Assembly: GCF_014203895.1 (NCBI RefSeq)
Contig: NZ_JACHJY010000016.1
Location: 62,001 to 126,000, forward strand
DNA length: 64,000 nucleotides
Source: Streptomyces nymphaeiformis
GTDB taxonomy: Bacteria > Actinomycetota > Actinomycetes > Streptomycetales > Streptomycetaceae
Direction: 5' to 3'
The position numbers were made by a program, and so were the translations under genes. This document shows, one piece after another, positions 59,760 to 64,000 of the stretch. The first letter of the stretch is position 1, and each line of letters starts with the position of its first letter. The notes beneath the pieces are model-generated. The model had not been told where the DNA came from, searched no databases, and saw only the letters and a list, made by a program, of their open reading frames with translations.

Positions 59760-60371
59760 ATGTCCGCCCCAGCGCCGCGCAGTTCCCCGCTCGCCCTGAC
59801 CGTCCTGTCGCTGCTGCACTACCGGCCGCTGCACCCGTACGGCATGCAGCGGCTGATCAAGGAGTGGGGCAAGGACCAGGTCGTCAACGTCGGCCAGCGC
59901 ACGAGCATCCACCGGACCGTCGAGCGGCTGGTCGCCGCCGGACTGGTCGAGGTGCACGAGGTGGAGCGCGACGAGCAGTACGCCGAGCGCACCGTCTACC
60001 GGATCACCGAGGAGGGCCGCCGGGTCGCCCGCGAGTGGCTGCTCGACATGCTCGGCACGCCCAAGCCGGAGTATCCGCAGTTCCCCGTCGCGCTCTCCTT
60101 CGCGCTGATGCTCACCCCCGAGGAGGCGCTGACCGTCCTGGACGGCCGCGCCGCGGCCCTCGCCCGCACCGTGGACGCCCTGGACGCCCGGCTCGCCGAC
60201 GAGGACGACGACGGCCTCGGCCGCGTCATCTGGCTGGAGACCGAGTACCAGCGCGCCATGGCCGCGGCGGAGCTGCGCTGGCTCACCGCCGTCACCGACG
60301 ACCTGCGCGCCGGACGCCTGCGCTGGTCGTGGGAGGAACTGACCGGCCTCGCCGGACCCGGAGCCGGCTAG
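59760..60371 (+). CDS. PadR-family transcriptional regulator
   Basis: The 203-residue regulator has the PadR winged helix: LALTVLSLLHYRPLHPYGMQRLIKEWGKDQVVNVGQRTSIHRTVERLVAAGLVEVHEVERDEQYAERTVYRITEEGRRVAREW. A C-terminal helical dimerisation domain follows. PadR proteins repress divergent genes and are released by small phenolic or drug-like molecules. The natural effector here could be the cluster product. The ATG at 59760 is the only sensible start. Confidence 0.9.
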   Translation: MSAPAPRSSPLALTVLSLLHYRPLHPYGMQRLIKEWGKDQVVNVGQRTSIHRTVERLVAAGLVEVHEVERDEQYAERTVYRITEEGRRVAREWLLDMLGTPKPEYPQFPVALSFALMLTPEEALTVLDGRAAALARTVDALDARLADEDDDGLGRVIWLETEYQRAMAAAELRWLTAVTDDLRAGRLRWSWEELTGLAGPGAG

Positions 60372-60404
60372 GGCCTGTCCGGCGGATCAGGGCCGGACAG
60401 GCCC
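60371..60404 (+). terminator. Hairpin after PadR gene
   Basis: GGGCCTGTCCGG (60371-60382) pairs perfectly with 60393-60404 across a 10-nt loop. It begins at the last base of the PadR stop codon. Confidence 0.7.
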
Positions 60405-60409
60405 GACCG

Positions 60410-60438
60410 GTCGAGAGCGGCACCAGCCTCCTTCGAGC
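60410..60438 (+). promoter_or_regulatory. Putative SARP box upstream of the second TenA-like gene
   Basis: GTCGAGA (60410), CACCAGC (60421) and TTCGAGC (60432) stand 11 bp apart, ending 51 bp before the start at 60490. It shows that the last operon still belongs to the same regulon. Confidence 0.55.
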
Positions 60439-60489
60439 GCGCGTCACTAGCGTCCCGAGCCGACGGACGACACGGCGAGAGGGAGAGCG

Positions 60490-61173
60490 ATGCGGCAGGA
60501 GCTCCGCGAGATCTGCGCACCGGTGCTGCACGAGGTGCTGAACCATCCGTTCTGGACCGGCCTGCGCGACGGGACGCTGCCCGCCACGGCGCTGGCCCGG
60601 TTCGTCCACCAGGACACCGCGTACCTGCTGCCCGCCTACGCCCGCGCGCTGGCCCGCTGCGCCGCCGACGCCCCCGACGACGCCGGAGCCCGCCTGCTGG
60701 GCCAGTCCGTCGTCGGCACCCTGGACGCCCGCGACGGCCTGCGCGCGGCCCATGCCGCCCTCGCCCCCGGCCTCGGCCTGCCCGAGCCGGACTCCGTCGA
60801 GGAGCCCGTCGCGCCGGCGGTGGCGGTCCACGCCGCCTTCTTCACCTCCTCCGCGGCCTCCTCGTACCACGCCGGCATCGGAGCGCTGCTGCCCATGGTC
60901 TGGTTCAACGCCGAGGTCTCCGACCACCTGCGCGACCACGCCGTACCGGGCAACCGCTACCTGCCCTGGATCACCGCCTACCACCCCGGCGAGTCGTACC
61001 GCTTCGCCGTCGAGGCGTTCGCCGAGCTGGCCGACCGCCTCGGCGAACGCTCCACGCCCGAGCAACGCCGCCTGATCACCACGCACTTCACCCTCGGCAT
61101 CCACCACGAACTCGCCTTCGCCGACGCCTGCGCCGCACCGGCCGCGCGGCCGGCCGGAAGGGGCGCGCGATGA
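60490..61173 (+). CDS. TenA-like protein without the catalytic cysteine (second)
   Basis: This 227-residue TenA-family protein starts VLHEVLNHPFWTGLRDGTLPATALARFVHQDTAYLLPAYARAL and ends LGIHHELAFADAC with the conserved glutamate. As in the first copy, the nucleophile motif reads GALLPMVWFNAE, with methionine (residue 136) in place of cysteine. The two proteins may therefore bind an aromatic or pyridone-like intermediate rather than thiamine. The ATG at 60490 follows GAGAGGGAGAG. The stop overlaps the next P450 (ATGA). Confidence 0.85.
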   Translation: MRQELREICAPVLHEVLNHPFWTGLRDGTLPATALARFVHQDTAYLLPAYARALARCAADAPDDAGARLLGQSVVGTLDARDGLRAAHAALAPGLGLPEPDSVEEPVAPAVAVHAAFFTSSAASSYHAGIGALLPMVWFNAEVSDHLRDHAVPGNRYLPWITAYHPGESYRFAVEAFAELADRLGERSTPEQRRLITTHFTLGIHHELAFADACAAPAARPAGRGAR

Positions 61174-62375
61174 CCGCCTTGAACCTCGACCTGATGGACC
61201 CGAAGTCCTTCGCCGACGGAGTCCCGTACGAGCACTTCCGCCACCTGCGCGACTCCGCGCCGGTCAGCCGCGGCACCGACACGGACGGCGAGCCGCTGTG
61301 GCACGTGGTGCGGCACCGGGACGTGTCCGCCGTCTCCCGGGACGCGCGGACCTTCTCCTCCAGCCCGACCACCATGACCTCGATCCGCAAGGTCGACCCG
61401 AGCCCGCCGATCATCACGTTCCTGGACGGCGCCGAGCACACCCGGGTGCGCAAGCTGACCTTCAAGGTGTTCGCCCCCGCCCGGCTGGCCGCCCTGCGGG
61501 CCCCGATCCGCGGCATCGTCGACTCCCTCCTCGAAGAGGCCCGGGACAAGGGCGAGTTCGACCTCGCCGAGGACATCGCCCTGCGCCTGCCCTTCGAGGT
61601 GCTGCTCGAACTGCTCGACATCCCGCGGCAGGACCGCGCCACCATGCTCGGCTGGGCCCGCCGGACGGTGAACCTCGGCGACCAGGAGTACGGCGACGAC
61701 GCCGGACCCAACCCCTTCCAGCAGATCCACGCCTACCTGCACGACTTCGCCCACCACCGGGCCGCCCACCCCGCCGACGACTGCTTCTCGCTGCTGCTGG
61801 ACGCCCGCCTGGACGGCGCCGAACGGCTCGGCCTGCCCGACCGGCTCACCCCGGACGAGGTCGGCCTGTTCGCCTCCACGCTCATCACCGCGGGCATCGA
61901 GACCACCTACTGCTCCGTCACCGGCGGCGTCCTGGCCCTGCTCGACCACCCCGACCAGCTCGCCCGGCTGCGCGAGGACCGCGGCATGCTGCCGAGCGCC
62001 GCCGCCGAGGTGCTGCGCTGGGTCACACCGGTCACCCACTTCGCCCGGCGCGCCGTCACCGACACCGAGATCGCCGGGCAGCCGGTGGCGGCGGGGGAGA
62101 AGGTCGTCGTCTGGTACAGCTCCGCCAACCGCGACGAGCGGGTCTTCACCGATCCCGACCGGTTCGACCTCGGCCGCACGCCCAACCCCCAGCTCAGCTT
62201 CGGCGGCGGCGGACCGCACGTCTGCATCGGCAACGGCCTGGCGGTCCTGGAGCTGCGCGAGTTCCTGGACGGCGTCGCCGACCTGCTGCCCCGGCTGGAA
62301 CTCGTCGAGGCCCCCGCCCGCCCGGAGACCAACTTCATGAACAGCGTCAAACACCTGCACGTGCGCCTGCACTGA
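61170..62375 (+). CDS. Cytochrome P450 (CYP125/CYP124-like haem loop)
   Basis: The 401-residue P450 has the I-helix LITAGIETTYCSVTG, ExxR in AEVLRWVTPV, and the longer haem loop LSFGGGGPHVCIGNGLAVLEL, which carries one extra glycine compared with the others here and resembles that of steroid/fatty-acid-type CYP125-like enzymes. It overlaps the TenA-like gene by 4 bp. It may oxidise an alkyl chain or a ring position. Two SDR genes follow and would process an alcohol or ketone it makes. Confidence 0.92.
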   Translation: MTALNLDLMDPKSFADGVPYEHFRHLRDSAPVSRGTDTDGEPLWHVVRHRDVSAVSRDARTFSSSPTTMTSIRKVDPSPPIITFLDGAEHTRVRKLTFKVFAPARLAALRAPIRGIVDSLLEEARDKGEFDLAEDIALRLPFEVLLELLDIPRQDRATMLGWARRTVNLGDQEYGDDAGPNPFQQIHAYLHDFAHHRAAHPADDCFSLLLDARLDGAERLGLPDRLTPDEVGLFASTLITAGIETTYCSVTGGVLALLDHPDQLARLREDRGMLPSAAAEVLRWVTPVTHFARRAVTDTEIAGQPVAAGEKVVVWYSSANRDERVFTDPDRFDLGRTPNPQLSFGGGGPHVCIGNGLAVLELREFLDGVADLLPRLELVEAPARPETNFMNSVKHLHVRLH

Positions 62376-62400
62376 CCGGCGCCGGACCCCAGGAGAACCG

Positions 62401-63081
62401 ATGACCACCGGCACCGCCCTGATCACCGGCGCCAACCGCGGCATCGGCCGCGCCGTCGCCGCCGAACTGCACCGACGGGGCCTGGACGTCGTGCTCACCG
62501 CCCGCGACCCCGACCAGGCCCGCGCCGCCGCGGCGGAGCTCGGCACCCGATGGACGGACCTCGACACCACCGACCCGGACAGCGTCGCGCGCGCCGCGAA
62601 GACCGTCGGCGCGCCGGACATCCTGCTGTGCAACGCCGGCGTGCTGCTCGACGCGGGCACCGAACCCCTCGCCGTACCGCTGGAGCTGGTCGAACGGACC
62701 CTGCGGGTGAACCTCCTGGGCACCTGGCGGGTGCTGCAGGAGTTCGTGCCGGCCATGGTCCGGCGCGGCAGCGGCCACGCCCTGGTCGTGTCCAGCGGCA
62801 CCACCTCGGAGTTCGGCGGCCGGCTGTTCCCCGGCACCCCCGGCTACTCGCTGTCCAAGAGCGCGCTCAACGGCCTCACCACCATGCTCGCCGCGACCAC
62901 CGAGGGCACCGGCGTCCGCGTCAACGCCGTCAACCCGGGCCGCGTCCGCACCCGCATGATGCCGGGCCCCCACCAGCCTCCCGAGCAGGCCGCCCGGTAC
63001 ATCGCCGACGTCGCGACGCAGCCGCACGGCGGCCCCACCGGACGCTTCTTCGCCGCACACTCGTCCACGACACAGGAGTAG
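62401..63081 (+). CDS. SDR-family oxidoreductase
   Basis: The 226-residue short-chain dehydrogenase has ALITGANRGIGRAVAAELHRRG, CNAGVLLDAG, the serine in VVSSGTTSEFGG and YSLSKSALNGLTTML. It is short for the family and ends THSSTTQE-like (FFAAHSSTTQE), without the usual VDGG tail. It begins 25 bp after the P450 and probably acts on the P450 product or a ring ketone. Confidence 0.88.
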   Translation: MTTGTALITGANRGIGRAVAAELHRRGLDVVLTARDPDQARAAAAELGTRWTDLDTTDPDSVARAAKTVGAPDILLCNAGVLLDAGTEPLAVPLELVERTLRVNLLGTWRVLQEFVPAMVRRGSGHALVVSSGTTSEFGGRLFPGTPGYSLSKSALNGLTTMLAATTEGTGVRVNAVNPGRVRTRMMPGPHQPPEQAARYIADVATQPHGGPTGRFFAAHSSTTQE

Positions 63082-63083
63082 CC

Positions 63084-63854
63084 ATGCGATTCGACCTGAC
63101 CGGCAGAACCGCCGTGGTCACCGGAGCCGGCAGCGGGATCGGGCTGGCCTGCGTACGCGCCCTCACCGAAGCGGGCGCGCGGGTGCTCGGCGGCTCCCGC
63201 ACCGTCGGCCCCGACCTGCGCGCCGCCACCCCGTACACCCGCACCGTCGACCTGGCCACCGAGGACGGCGCACGGACCCTGATCGCGCACGCGCTGAGCG
63301 AGTTCGGCGGCATCGACATCCTGGTCAACAACGTCGGCGGCGGCGTGAAACTGGCCGAGGGCTTCCTCGACATCGACGACGACACCTGGCGCGAGGCGTT
63401 CGGCCTGAACGTCCTCACCGCGATCCGCACCACCCGCGAGGCACTGCCCAGCCTGGTCGAGCGCCGCGGTGCCGTCGTCAACATCGGCTCGATCAACGCC
63501 ACCCTCGCCGACCCGCGTCTCGGCCACTACTCGGCCGCCAAGGCCGCGCTCGCCAGCGTCGGCAAGTCGCTGGCCGCGGAGTTCACTCCCAAGGGCGTCC
63601 GCGTCAACACCATCTCGCCCGGCCCGGTCCGCACCCGGGTGTGGACCAACCCGCAGACCGCGCGCAGCGCCGGACTCACCCCCGAGGAGTTCATCGAGGC
63701 CGTCCCGAAGATGACGGGTCTGGCCACCGGCCGCATCATCGAACCCGAGGAGGTCGCCACCCTGGTCGTCCTCCTCGCCTCCGGCAAGGTCCCGAGCATC
63801 ACCGGCTCGGACTACACCATCGACGCCGGAATGACCCGCCCGGCCCTGCGCTGA
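63084..63854 (+). CDS. SDR-family oxidoreductase
   Basis: This 256-residue short-chain dehydrogenase shows AVVTGAGSGIGLACVRALTEAG, NNVGGGVKLAEGFL, the serine in NIGSINATLADP and YSAAKAALASVGKSL, with a full C-terminus (ITGSDYTIDAGM). It lies 2 bp after the previous SDR, with ACAGGAG before the ATG at 63084. It is the last recognisable gene of the operon begun at 60490 and ends before a 21-bp hairpin. Confidence 0.9.
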   Translation: MRFDLTGRTAVVTGAGSGIGLACVRALTEAGARVLGGSRTVGPDLRAATPYTRTVDLATEDGARTLIAHALSEFGGIDILVNNVGGGVKLAEGFLDIDDDTWREAFGLNVLTAIRTTREALPSLVERRGAVVNIGSINATLADPRLGHYSAAKAALASVGKSLAAEFTPKGVRVNTISPGPVRTRVWTNPQTARSAGLTPEEFIEAVPKMTGLATGRIIEPEEVATLVVLLASGKVPSITGSDYTIDAGMTRPALR

Positions 63855-63904
63855 TCCGTCCGGACCCGCTCGCGCCGGCGTCACGCCCTCCGGCGGCTCC
63901 CTGA

Positions 63905-63950
63905 CGCGCCACCGCCTCCCACCGGAGCACCGGTGGGAGGCGGTGGCGCG
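63905..63950. terminator. Perfect 21-bp hairpin at the right end of the locus
   Basis: The sequence at 63905-63925 pairs perfectly with 63930-63950 across an AGCA loop. It is the strongest stem in the window and lies 51 bp after the last SDR gene, marking the end of the operon and perhaps of the cluster. Confidence 0.85.
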
Positions 63951-63971
63951 CGGGTCCGTCCGGAGCCGGAG

Positions 63972-64000
63972 TCACACCCGGCCCTCCGGGACCAGATCCG
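63972..64000 (-). CDS. Possible C-terminal end of a minus-strand gene
   Basis: On the minus strand the last bases of the window read Asp-Leu-Val-Pro-Glu-Gly-Arg-Val-stop, with the TGA at 63972-63974. The hairpin just before it fits a convergent gene end. With nine codons visible nothing more can be said. Confidence 0.25.

Overview
The window is very GC-rich, and its codon bias, start codons (ATG, GTG, a few TTG), tight 4-bp overlaps (ATGA/GTGA) and gene families point to a Streptomyces or close actinomycete chromosome. Most of it (about 11-64 kb) looks like one large specialised-metabolite locus. It is flanked on the left by ordinary genes, a mobile element and a very small peptide locus.

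Layout. 1-3.5 kb: housekeeping-type genes (HdeD-like membrane protein, M20 peptidase, DoxX, and an opcA with no zwf beside it). 3.6-7.2 kb: a methyltransferase/P450 pair divergent from a second P450. The stop codon of this second P450 overlaps an 18-nt gene with its own strong ribosome binding site, encoding Met-Lys-Tyr-Trp-His. This is the layout of a biarylitide-type minimal RiPP. 7.2-11.1 kb: a GC-rich tandem repeat, a STAS-like protein, and a LuxR-type response regulator and histidine kinase. Both two-component genes carry a TTA codon and are separated by an 873-bp IS481-type element flanked by CTAG.

11.2-15.3 kb: a thiazole/oxazole-modified microcin (TOMM) cassette made of precursor peptide, YcaO cyclodehydratase and SagB-type dehydrogenase. 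15.5-22.8 kb: acyl-CoA carboxylase beta and epsilon subunits, a small unknown protein, a fatty acyl-AMP ligase (FAAL), an acyl-CoA dehydrogenase, two ACPs and an Sfp-type phosphopantetheinyl transferase. 23-26.7 kb: two SARP regulators, a type II thioesterase, the PKS ACP, a SchA/CurD-like protein and a DUF1772 membrane protein. 26.7-33 kb: the type II PKS core (KS-alpha, KS-beta, TcmI-like cyclase, cupin, aromatase/cyclase, ketoreductase, two ABM monooxygenases). 33-64 kb: tailoring genes. They comprise five FAD monooxygenases, three P450s and a ferredoxin, a third ABM protein, two LLM (F420/FMN) oxidoreductases, five methyltransferases, one glycosyltransferase, one asparagine-synthase-like amidotransferase, two TenA-like proteins, several SDRs, an MFS exporter and a PadR regulator.

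How it fits together (inference). The carboxylase supplies malonyl-CoA and FAAL/dehydrogenase/ACP may supply an unsaturated acyl starter. The KS pair with its cyclases makes a pentangular-type polyphenol, and oxygenases, methyltransferases and the amidotransferase could convert it to an oxidised, O-methylated lactam of the fredericamycin/xantholipin kind. No halogenase or deoxysugar gene is visible. Imperfect heptamers such as TTCGAGC and CTCCAGG, repeated every 11 bp, lie upstream of about a dozen transcription units from 15.3 to 60.4 kb, as expected of SARP boxes. They tie the PKS, the FAAL set and perhaps the TOMM operon into one regulon.
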